Position numbers and translations under genes: made by a program. A stretch of DNA of 35,871 nt, from NCBI GenBank assembly GCA_021647585.1, contig JAKIUK010000042.1, positions 1 to 35,871 of the forward strand, in the 5' to 3' direction. A model generated the notes under the pieces. The model did not search any database and was not told the DNA's origin. It saw only the letters and a program-made list of their open reading frames with translations. The DNA comes from Methylococcaceae bacterium. Its GTDB lineage: Bacteria > Pseudomonadota > Gammaproteobacteria > Methylococcales > Methylomonadaceae. This document shows positions 30,047-35,871 of this stretch, in pieces; the first letter of the stretch is position 1; each line of letters begins with the position of its first letter.

Positions 30047-30182
30047 GTCATTAATGACAGCTCTAGCTACGATATTTAGGGTCAGTGTAAAATAAAATCC
30101 CAAACCCATACAAAAATCTAGCCTTCTAAGTCTGAATGGCAAGTAATTTGTCAAAGTTCTGGCGTTAAGCCGGGTATCGGGA

Positions 30183-30569
30183 TCAGCAGGTATGAGAGTC
30201 TTCTTTATATACTCGAAAATTACCAACAAAAAACAGTCCCAAACCGATGTAAATCAGCAAAGTTGCCAAGCCAATACCTGCAACTGATAGCAATAACCCT
30301 AATATACTGATTACCCCTCCTATTGCTGCCAGTTTAAACGGCGTCATAGTTTCAGTGGCACAGACTTGCTGTTTTTTGACAGCGCGCACGAGCATCCATA
30401 AATTGAAACCTATAAACCCGGTAAACAGCGGAATAAGGATCGCATCATGAATTAAAAATCCTAACCCGATAGCTGACAAAACACTGAGAATAGCGGGGAG
30501 TCCCAGACAACAAGCCGCAGTAATGGCTGTGCCGACTAAGCTGGTCATTTGTTTGGTTTTTTCTTTCAT
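30183..30569 (-). CDS. merC: MerC-like mercury transport protein
   Basis: This 128-residue inner-membrane protein has four predicted helices. SLVGTAITAACCLGLPAILS has the vicinal Cys pair within the first helix as in MerT and MerC, and the next segment SAIGLGFLIHDAILIPLFTG is close to the MerC pattern GLGFL.....L..LF. A third Cys lies in the loop (QQVCATET) and the last residue is Cys. Such proteins carry Hg(II) from the periplasm to cytoplasmic MerA. It follows merD after a hairpin of its own, so it may be expressed from read-through at lower level. MerC is favoured over MerT because of the four helices; other metal transport is possible. Confidence 0.72.
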   Translation of the reverse strand: MKEKTKQMTSLVGTAITAACCLGLPAILSVLSAIGLGFLIHDAILIPLFTGFIGFNLWMLVRAVKKQQVCATETMTPFKLAAIGGVISILGLLLSVAGIGLATLLIYIGLGLFFVGNFRVYKEDSHTC

Positions 30570-30606
30570 TGTATTACCTCACTGTAATATTATTACCCTG
30601 TCAAAT

Positions 30607-30635
30607 GTGAGCAAGCTTTGTTCAAATTTGCTCAC
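30607..30635 (-). terminator. Hairpin between merD and merC-like gene
   Basis: GTGAGCAA (30607-30614) and TTGCTCAC (30628-30635) form an 8-bp stem with a 13-base loop. The neighbouring tract is only moderately T-rich on the minus strand (ATTTGACA follows), so termination would be partial. Confidence 0.45.
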
Positions 30636-30659
30636 TTTATTTCGGGTTTCACCAATAAA

Positions 30660-30950
30660 CTAATTGAGTTCTGTCATACGGGTGTTTGTTTCTTCTATGT
30701 TTCCGTTATCACGGGCTGTTAATAAACAAACTATTTTCGCTAAAGGTACGCCTGCATCCCTGGCTGTTTTAATAAAGCGTAAACGTTTAATTGCAACCTC
30801 ATTAAACAACAACAGTCCGCCGTTTGTTCTATCACTAACTTGAATCAAGGATTGATCCACATAGGTTCTAATGCAATGAATACTCAGTCCTGTTTTTTCA
30901 GCCAGTGTAGAAAGCCGGATTAAGCTGTTATTGTTGAACGCGTCATTCAT
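30660..30950 (-). CDS. merD: MerD-like coregulator of mercury resistance
   Basis: This 96-residue MerR-superfamily protein has RLSTLAEKTGLSIHCIRTYV, SLIQV, GGLLLFNEVAIKRLRFIKTARDAGVPLAKIVCLLTARD, which follows the MerD pattern (RLA...GVSVH..R.YL, GG..LFD..AL.RL.F..A...G). MerD binds the mer operator region and antagonises MerR, switching the operon off. Usual length is about 120; this copy ends early at RMTELN, lacking most of the C-terminal tail. ATG 30950 is two bases after the merA stop. It lacks the metal-binding Cys triad of MerR, so it is unlikely to be the mercury sensor itself. Confidence 0.75.
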   Translation of the reverse strand: MNDAFNNNSLIRLSTLAEKTGLSIHCIRTYVDQSLIQVSDRTNGGLLLFNEVAIKRLRFIKTARDAGVPLAKIVCLLTARDNGNIEETNTRMTELN

Positions 30951-30952
30951 AA

Positions 30953-32626
30953 TTATCCCGCACAACAGGAGAGCTCTTTCACATCTTTGTTAAAGGTTTG
31001 AGCACAAAGCTTAATACCTTCTACCATGGTTAAATAAGGAAACAGTTGTCCAGCCAAATCTTCTATGGTCATTTGGTTATGTATGGCCAACACAGCTGTC
31101 TGGATCATTTCACCTGCCTCGGGTGCCAGTATTTGTGCGCCTATTAATCGCCTGCTGCCTTCTTCCATCACCAGTTTGACAAAACCTCGGGTTTCAAAGT
31201 TAGCGAGCGCTCGCGGTACATTTTCTAATGACAGTAAACGAACATCGGTTTCAATGTTATTATGATGCGCTTCTGCTTCAGTTAAACCTACGGTGGCCAT
31301 TTGCGGCTCTGTAAACATTACAGCAGGCATAGCGGATAAATTAATCGCTGCATCACCTCCTGTCATATTGATGGCTGCACGGGTTCCTGCAGCAGCGGCT
31401 ACATAAACAAACTGGGGCTGATTGGTACAGTCGCCTGCGGCATAAATATGTTCAACATTGGTACGCATGTGATCATCTACGGTAATCGCGCCACCTTTAC
31501 CCATAGAAACTCCCACTTGATCTAATGCTAAGCTGTTAGTATTAGGTGGTCGACCCGTAGCAATCAATAATTGATCACTTATTAATGTCTGCCCTTTTGT
31601 GGTTTTAATGGTGAACTTTCCTGCCGAAAGCATCCCCTTTTTATATGAAATGGCTTCTGCTTGCGTATGAGCCAAAAGTGTCATTCCTTCAGCTTCCAGA
31701 ATTTTATGCAATTCTGAGCCAATATCAGGGTCTTCTCTAAATAATATTGAGCTTCGAGCCAAGAGGGTAACTTTTGTTCCTAATCTTAAATAGGCTTGCG
31801 CTAATTCCAAAGCAACAATTGAAGAGCCGATAACAATCAAATGTTCTGGGAGAGTATCCGCTTCCAGAGCTTCTGTTGACGTCCAGTAAGGCGTTTCTGC
31901 CAAGCCTTGAATCGGTGGAATGCTAGATGATGCCCCAGTAGCGATTAGAAAACGATCTGCTTTAATTTCTGCAAAGTCACCTTGTTCTTGATCAACGACC
32001 AGTGTGTTAGCATCTTTAAATCGAGCATTTCCTTTGACTAAGGTAATGTTTGGATTGGACTCTAAAATATTTTCATATTTTGCCGCTCTGAGTTCATCAA
32101 CTCTAGCTTGTTGTTGGGTAAGCAATTGTTTACGATTTATCACAGGCTTTTGTTTCTTGATACCATCAAAAGCATGATCTTGTTGCAAATGCGCAATATG
32201 TGCTGCTCGAATCATAATCTTAGAGGGCACACAACCTATATTGACACAAGTGCCACCTATGATAGCTTTACGTTCTATCAAGGTAACTTTAGCGCCGTTT
32301 TCTACCGCTTTAAGCGCACAGGCAAAAGCACCTGATCCTGTCCCAATAATAGCCACATGGAGTTGCTGACCATTATTTGCAGCGGTGGATATTGTTTTTT
32401 TTGTAACAGCCTGTTCTTTATCCATGTCTGTGACTTGATAGCCTTTATCTTCAATCTTACTAATCAGCGATTTAAGACTGGTATCATCGCTAACTGTGAG
32501 TAATCCAATACCTTCAGGGTAAGACACTTTAATCTCTACTCCATCTAATGCATTCAGCTTACTTTCAATACCACCGACGCAGCTAGGACAGGTCATTCCT
32601 TCAATTTTTAATTGTTTAGTCCACAT
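30953..32626 (-). CDS. merA: Mercuric reductase MerA
   Basis: This 557-residue flavoenzyme reduces Hg(II) to volatile Hg(0) with NADPH in the cytoplasm. An N-terminal HMA domain (GMTCPSC, Cys12 and Cys15) collects Hg from the transporters. The FAD motif GTGSGAFACA begins near 95, and the redox-active pair is in GGTCVNIGCVPSK (Cys127 and Cys132). The second dinucleotide fold IVIGSSIVALELAQA, the FAD motif IYAAGDCTNQPQFVYVAAAAG and the dimer interface follow. The C-terminal vicinal Cys554-Cys555 (SCCAG) hands Hg to the active site. All functional Cys are present, so it should be active. AAGGA precedes ATG 32626; merP is 14 bases upstream and merD follows by two bases. Confidence 0.96.
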   Translation of the reverse strand: MWTKQLKIEGMTCPSCVGGIESKLNALDGVEIKVSYPEGIGLLTVSDDTSLKSLISKIEDKGYQVTDMDKEQAVTKKTISTAANNGQQLHVAIIGTGSGAFACALKAVENGAKVTLIERKAIIGGTCVNIGCVPSKIMIRAAHIAHLQQDHAFDGIKKQKPVINRKQLLTQQQARVDELRAAKYENILESNPNITLVKGNARFKDANTLVVDQEQGDFAEIKADRFLIATGASSSIPPIQGLAETPYWTSTEALEADTLPEHLIVIGSSIVALELAQAYLRLGTKVTLLARSSILFREDPDIGSELHKILEAEGMTLLAHTQAEAISYKKGMLSAGKFTIKTTKGQTLISDQLLIATGRPPNTNSLALDQVGVSMGKGGAITVDDHMRTNVEHIYAAGDCTNQPQFVYVAAAAGTRAAINMTGGDAAINLSAMPAVMFTEPQMATVGLTEAEAHHNNIETDVRLLSLENVPRALANFETRGFVKLVMEEGSRRLIGAQILAPEAGEMIQTAVLAIHNQMTIEDLAGQLFPYLTMVEGIKLCAQTFNKDVKELSCCAG

Positions 32627-32640
32627 GAGTATTCCTTGAT

Positions 32641-32964
32641 TTATTTTTCTGCATGAATAGTCGCTGGATAGCCCACATTAGTGGTGGCTTTTATCAAGGT
32701 TTCTATATTGGTTTTTTTGGGGTCAAACGTAACATTTGCTGTTTTACTGGAAAAGTCAACCTTTGCATTCTGTACACCATCAACACCCTGTAATGCCTTT
32801 CTAATAGTGATAGGACACATGGCGCAAGTCATGTTCTGTACATCAAGAATGACAGATTGACTGTTATTTTGTGTTTGCTCTGTAGTTTTAGCTTGACCTG
32901 CTTGGATAGAAACAAAACCAGCCATTAAACTCAACGCAATTAATAAATATTTTAAATTTTTCAT
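32641..32964 (-). CDS. merP: Periplasmic mercury-binding protein MerP
   Basis: This is a 107-residue protein. Signal peptide residues 1-24 (MKNLKYLLIALSLMAGFVSI, ending GQA). The mature HMA domain has LDVQNMTCAMCPITIRKALQ with the two Hg-binding Cys, then VDGVQNAKVDFSSKTANVTFD and GYPATI. It captures Hg(II) in the periplasm and passes it to MerT. GGAG six bases before ATG 32964 fixes the start; the frame from 33042 extends back into merT. The gap from merT is 11 bases. Confidence 0.93.
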   Translation of the reverse strand: MKNLKYLLIALSLMAGFVSIQAGQAKTTEQTQNNSQSVILDVQNMTCAMCPITIRKALQGVDGVQNAKVDFSSKTANVTFDPKKTNIETLIKATTNVGYPATIHAEK

Positions 32965-32975
32965 TTTTTTCTCCA

Positions 32976-33341
32976 TTAAAGAATATAAACGGCATACCAA
33001 GGGAATGTTAATAACAATAAAATCAACACTGAACCTATCCAAAAAATCATTCGTTGTCTTTGTTTAACTTCAGGTACTGCACATGCTTGACCTTCTTCAC
33101 AGCTATCAGGGATTAAATACAGTTTGCGATAACCCAAACCAATAAAAATTAAGGTAACGATGAAAAAGAAAGGTCGAACTGTTTCCATTGAGGTCAAAGT
33201 GCTCATCCATGCCCCACCTATGCCTAGCGATAAAAGTAATAAGGGACCCACGCAGCAGACAGATGCGCCAATTGCTGCGAGTACCGCACCAATACCTAAC
33301 CAAGGCGTACTTTTTTCGATAGTTTCTTGATCTTGTGCCAT
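32976..33341 (-). CDS. merT: Mercury transport protein MerT
   Basis: This 121-residue inner-membrane protein has three helices. The first carries the vicinal pair in GASVCCVGPLLLLSLGIGGAW; the cytoplasmic loop carries two further Cys in DSCEEGQACAVP; the last helix is FWIGSVLILLLLTFPWY. This is the MerT layout. ATG 33341 follows AGGAGA. A longer frame back to 33440 reads through the mobile element upstream and is not real. It is the first gene of merT-merP-merA-merD. Its promoter is 415 bases upstream because two mobile elements lie in the leader. Confidence 0.93.
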   Translation of the reverse strand: MAQDQETIEKSTPWLGIGAVLAAIGASVCCVGPLLLLSLGIGGAWMSTLTSMETVRPFFFIVTLIFIGLGYRKLYLIPDSCEEGQACAVPEVKQRQRMIFWIGSVLILLLLTFPWYAVYIL

Positions 33342-33384
33342 TTTTGTTCTCCTGAGATAAAATTGATTATTTGTACCCCCAGTA

Positions 33385-33555
33385 TTTAACCTAGAAAGAT
33401 CAGTTGGGCGCGGAATAATAGTGCAAGATATTGGTTTCACAGTGCTTTAAAAAATCTGAGCTTCACCCATTCGGTTAAGCGGGCATTTTTTGAAGTGCTG
33501 TGGAATCAAGAACTTGTGCTAGAATCCGTGATCCAACTGATTTTTCTAGGTTTAA
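33385..33555. mobile_element. Complete CCTAG element, short form, in the mer leader (proximal)
   Basis: The element spans 33390-33550, CCTAGAAAGATCAGTTGG to CCAACTGATTTTTCTAGG, with TTTAA on each side (33385-33389 and 33551-33555). Internal hairpin AGCTTCACCC...GGTTAAGCGGGC followed by ATTTTTTG resembles a terminator. Confidence 0.88.
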
Positions 33556-33723
33556 CCTAGAAAGATCAGTTGGGCGCGAGATTATAGTGCAATCCATTGA
33601 TTTCACAGTGCTTTGAAAAAATCTTAGCCTCACCCATTAGGTTAGGTGGGCATTTTTTTGAAGTTCTGTGGAATCAAGAACTTGTGCTAGAATCCGTGAT
33701 CCAACTGATTTTTCTAGGTTTAA
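33551..33723. mobile_element. Complete CCTAG element, short form, in the mer leader (distal)
   Basis: The element spans 33556-33718 in the same orientation as its neighbour, flanked by TTTAA (33551-33555, shared, and 33719-33723). It is close to the copy at 15791-15953, including the central GCCTCACC...GGTGGGC hairpin and T run. Confidence 0.88.
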
Positions 33724-33755
33724 GGGTAAAGCAATATTTAATTAGCTTGAGAGAA

Positions 33756-33787
33756 ATTGTAAACCATGTTCTATAGAACAGTGTCAA
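33756..33787 (-). promoter_or_regulatory. MerR-type promoter/operator of the mer operon
   Basis: On the minus strand TTGACA (33787-33782) and TACAAT (33761-33756) are 20 bases apart. The spacer contains the perfect 14-bp palindrome TGTTCTATAGAACA (33767-33780). It matches 25 of 32 bases of the site at 30015-30046. The classical Tn501/Tn21 mer operator has GTAC-N4-GTAC and a 19-base spacer, so this one is different. Without the two inserted elements the start would be about 80 bases from merT. Confidence 0.7.
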
Positions 33788-33808
33788 GGGGAATTTTAAT
33801 TTTTCCAT

Positions 33809-34141
33809 CGTTCCCATGCTCCTGCGTGGGAATGCAGACTAAGCTTGATGAAAATACAATAGGCATTCCCACCGAGGACGGTGGGAAGTCGCACTCACTT
33901 CGCTTTGCGCGATTTTTTTGCCGGTTTTATTGTTTCTCTTTCTTCCAGAATGCGAGCAAGCAGTTTCCATCATTCCCACGCTCCTGCGTGGGAATGCAGA
34001 CTGAGCTTGATGAAAATACAATATGCATTCCCACCGAGGACGGTGGGAACGAGTCATGTCGCACTCACTTCGCTTTGCGCGATTTTTTTGCCGGTTTTAG
34101 TGTTTCTCTTTCTTCCAGAATGCGGGCGAGCAGTTTTTCTG
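33809..34141. repeat. Tandem duplication covering the hsdS 3' end (about 170-bp unit)
   Basis: Each unit has a hairpin segment (TTCCCACGCTCCTGCGTGGGAA type, then GCTTGATGAAAATACAATA and CATTCCCACCGAGGACGGTG) followed by the last ~80 bases of hsdS. Unit 1: 33809-33970. Unit 2: 33971-34141, whose hsdS part is the real gene end. The extra hsdS end at 33888-33970 is an orphan copy. The palindromic CGTTCCCAC...GTGGGAA segments are a dispersed repeat type seen in other gammaproteobacteria. Confidence 0.85.
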
Positions 34142-35402
34142 CCGGTTCGTCGTTGGGGTCTTGTGGCACTAGCTCGCCTTTAAAGGCTTTTGCCAATAGC
34201 GATTGGCTGAGTTTGTCGGTGCGTAGTCTGGCTTGCTGGTATTGTTTTTCTACTTGGTCGGCCAGGGTGAATAGGGATTCTACTTGTTTTACTATTTGTT
34301 TTTGTTCTTCTCTTTCAGGATATGGCAAATCAATATCCAAAAGTGCTTTTTGACCAATATTCCTCATTGATTGTTGATTACCTGTTGCTCTTGATTCTAT
34401 TTCTTTTCGACCTCTTTGTGAACGTAAAAAGATGTTTAGCCACTTTTTATCTATAGCTTCATTTACAACCAACCTTAATACTTTGTCACTCAACATTAAA
34501 TTTTTCGAAACCTTCTGAACAATAACAGGCATTCCCAACAACTCTAATGTATTAGCCCGTGAGATTAAAAAATCTCCTACTTGTATCCTTCTGTTTTCAA
34601 TAAATTTTGTAGTATCAAAAAGTGTTTTACTCTTACTTTCATTATAAAAACCCCAAGTAACAGCACTTATTTTAATAATTCCAAATTCATCTTCTTGAGG
34701 CGGTCTTTCATCACATTTAATATTTTTTCCTGCTTCAATTTTTTTTACAATATCACCAACCTTAATTTCATTCCAAGAGTCTCTTGGCCCACTTCGCCAT
34801 TCCTTCGTCAACTCCCCCGATGTGGCGGCGGCTAGTACGGATTGGCGGAAGCGTTTGAGTAGGGTTGGGATTTTATCGAGGCGTGTTTGGGCGGCTTCTA
34901 CTTTGGCGAGTAGTGAGTCGAGTTTATTGGCGATGCGGATTTGTTCGTTTAGGGGTGACAATATAAAAGGAGCTAATTGCCCTTGCTTTGTCCCTAGCCT
35001 AGGCATATTTAAACCATGCGAAATTTTATCTACATAATTTAAAAATTCCTTTCTCTTCAAAGAATAAAAAAGATAACGACCATTCAAAAAAGCATTAGGT
35101 GTAATTGGGATTATTTCAGTTGAACAATACCCATCTTGATCAGCAATAATAATTTTGTCTAAATATGGTCTTAGCTTCCCATAAAGTACATCCCCAGTTA
35201 GAAATCTATTTTTTGTGCTCTTTGACTTCCGATCAGAATAGCTCAATCGCTTAAGTAGTTTTGATGACTTCTTTTCAATATCTTCCAGCTCTAAAACCCA
35301 TTCATTACCCTTAATTACAGAAGGTTCTGTTTTTATGGTCTTTGCATACTCTACAACTTCTCCAAGCCTTGTATTTAACCACCCAACAGGCAATCTCCCC
35401 AT
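34065..35402 (-). CDS. hsdS: Type I restriction-modification specificity subunit HsdS
   Basis: This is a 445-residue protein with two target-recognition domains. TRD1: residues 1-150 (GWLNTRLGEVVEY, LTGDVLYGKLRPYLDK, ending with GQLAPFILSPLNEQIRI). A central conserved helix follows (ANKLDSLLAKVEAAQTRLDK, with LLKRFRQSVLAAATSGELT). TRD2: about 210-370 (WNEIKVGDIVKKIEAG, VGDFLISRANT, LDIDLPYPEREEQKQIV). The distal helix (VESLFTLADQVEKQYQQARL) and FKGELVPQDPNDEPAEKLLARI complete the usual circular symmetry. It chooses the DNA sequence methylated by HsdM and cut by HsdR. The start ATG 35402 overlaps the hsdM stop as TGATG. The last ~80 bases are duplicated downstream. Confidence 0.93.
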   Translation of the reverse strand: MGRLPVGWLNTRLGEVVEYAKTIKTEPSVIKGNEWVLELEDIEKKSSKLLKRLSYSDRKSKSTKNRFLTGDVLYGKLRPYLDKIIIADQDGYCSTEIIPITPNAFLNGRYLFYSLKRKEFLNYVDKISHGLNMPRLGTKQGQLAPFILSPLNEQIRIANKLDSLLAKVEAAQTRLDKIPTLLKRFRQSVLAAATSGELTKEWRSGPRDSWNEIKVGDIVKKIEAGKNIKCDERPPQEDEFGIIKISAVTWGFYNESKSKTLFDTTKFIENRRIQVGDFLISRANTLELLGMPVIVQKVSKNLMLSDKVLRLVVNEAIDKKWLNIFLRSQRGRKEIESRATGNQQSMRNIGQKALLDIDLPYPEREEQKQIVKQVESLFTLADQVEKQYQQARLRTDKLSQSLLAKAFKGELVPQDPNDEPAEKLLARILEERETLKPAKKSRKAK

Positions 35403-35871
35403 CACCCAATCTCCCGCTGTTCTTCCGCACCCAACTCAAGCAAGATCCCCTGCAACTCTTTCATAGCCCCAGCCATTTCTTCTATCGCTTCATTAATCAA
35501 CACATCCGGTTCTGGCAAATTGCTGGCATCCTCGGCATCTTCATCCCGTATCCATGATAAATCCAGTGTATCGTCTTTTTCTGCAATCTGTTCTCGGGTA
35601 AAACAACGCAGGCGGCAGCTGTCGGCTTCACCCGAATGACGGGCAACAAAAGCAGCTCTGGCTTTATCATCCGCCTGCAATGGATTATCGCCAAAGCATT
35701 CAATAAATTCAGCAAAATGCTGGGCGGTTAATACCGTGCGCTTACCAAACTGCGGCATATTGGCGCGTAGGTCATACACCCAGACATTTTTGGTATTGCC
35801 TGTGTCTTGTCTAGTCTGTTTGGGTTTGCTGAAAAACAGCACATTGGTTTTTACCCCTTGCGCATAAAAAA
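35402..35871 (-). CDS. hsdM: Type I restriction-modification DNA methyltransferase HsdM, C-terminal part
   Basis: The frame is open to the right window edge and ends at TGA 35404-35402. The visible 156 codons read FYAQGVKTNVLFFSKP, TKNVWVYDLRANMPQFGKR, then FAEFIECFGDNPL and a helical C-terminus (EAIEEMAGAMKELQGILLEL). This is the end of an N6-adenine methyltransferase of type I systems, after the catalytic NPPF motif, which lies outside the window. The overlap TGATG with hsdS indicates coupled translation. hsdR is not visible. Confidence 0.92.
   Translation of the reverse strand, partial: FYAQGVKTNVLFFSKPKQTRQDTGNTKNVWVYDLRANMPQFGKRTVLTAQHFAEFIECFGDNPLQADDKARAAFVARHSGEADSCRLRCFTREQIAEKDDTLDLSWIRDEDAEDASNLPEPDVLINEAIEEMAGAMKELQGILLELGAEEQREIG

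Noticed and set aside
30041..30059. TGTCA...TGACA pair near the exported-protein promoter as a fourth Crp/Fnr site
   Set aside because: The half-sites are nine bases apart instead of six and no -10 hexamer lies at the right distance; the first half is part of the MerR-type -35.
29867..30229. 120-residue minus-strand frame upstream of the exported-protein gene
   Set aside because: It covers the MerR-type promoter and the leader and overlaps both adjacent genes in another frame.
33766..34353. Plus-strand frames over the hsdS end
   Set aside because: They are antisense to hsdS and its duplicated tail; the repeated palindromes create the open frames.
1..35871. tRNA, rRNA or complete insertion sequences
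   Set aside because: Reading both strands I recognised no tRNA-like cloverleaf, rRNA segment or intact transposase gene.

Overview
The window looks like AT-rich gammaproteobacterial chromosome carrying accessory DNA. The assignment rests on gene content (gammaproteobacterial-style mer genes, CbpA/CbpM, YfdX, HdeD, PsiE, a REP-associated tyrosine transposase relic) and on the many small dispersed repeats. I cannot name the genus; an aquatic or environmental lineage such as Methylococcales or Thiotrichales would fit, but that is a guess.

Layout. 1-0.8 kb: minus-strand gene cut by the window edge, of a kind found beside type VI secretion spike genes, with a gene relic upstream. 1.1-5.7 kb: autotransporter-like protein, DUF192 protein, peptidoglycan-binding protein, and the two downstream genes of a ggt - PPTase - lipoprotein hydrolase operon. 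5.7-9.2 kb: gamma-glutamyltransferase, divergent from a beta-hydroxyacid dehydrogenase (tartronate semialdehyde reductase type) and hydroxypyruvate isomerase, two enzymes of the glyoxylate/glycerate route. 9.8-13.6 kb: a metal module (Cys-rich unknown protein, MerR-family regulator, YHS protein, Cu-type P1B ATPase with a fused DUF5676-like N-terminus), followed by a small ion channel. 14.3-27.0 kb: a proteostasis and stress island: three tandem Hsp20s, CbpA, CbpM, a Crp/Fnr regulator, PsiE, ClpB, DnaK, YfdX, HdeD and a membrane-anchored Hsp20. 27.7-33.3 kb: a minus-strand mercury/metal region (merT, merP, merA, merD, merC-like, then an exported unknown protein, a double YHS protein and a COG0523 GTPase). 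33.8-35.9 kb: hsdS and the end of hsdM of a type I restriction-modification system.

The most interesting feature is the stress island. It resembles in content (Hsp20, Clp ATPase, YfdX, HdeD, PsiE) the transmissible locus of stress tolerance / locus of heat resistance known from enterobacteria, but has ClpB, DnaK and CbpA/CbpM and contains its own Crp/Fnr regulator. Three of its transcription units (hsp20 cluster, clpB, dnaK) carry the same 16-bp palindrome TGTCAC-N4-RTGACA, and in each case a TAnnnT hexamer starts exactly 22 bases after the palindrome. This is the geometry of a class II Crp-activated promoter, so I infer one regulon run by the island's own regulator.

Several families of miniature repeats shape the window: a CCTAG...CTAGG element with 5-bp AT-only target duplications (seven whole or half copies), a ~162-bp element with GGAACGCGCACAGAAT ends (two copies), REP-like GTAGGAG hairpins found only between 15.9 and 27.1 kb (eight copies, beside a decayed REP-associated transposase), and a GTCATTCCGACCAACGGGA inverted-repeat family. 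Two tandem CCTAG elements lie between a MerR-type promoter and merT. A second, near-identical MerR-type promoter precedes the exported-protein/YHS/COG0523 unit, so both are probably controlled by one metal sensor.
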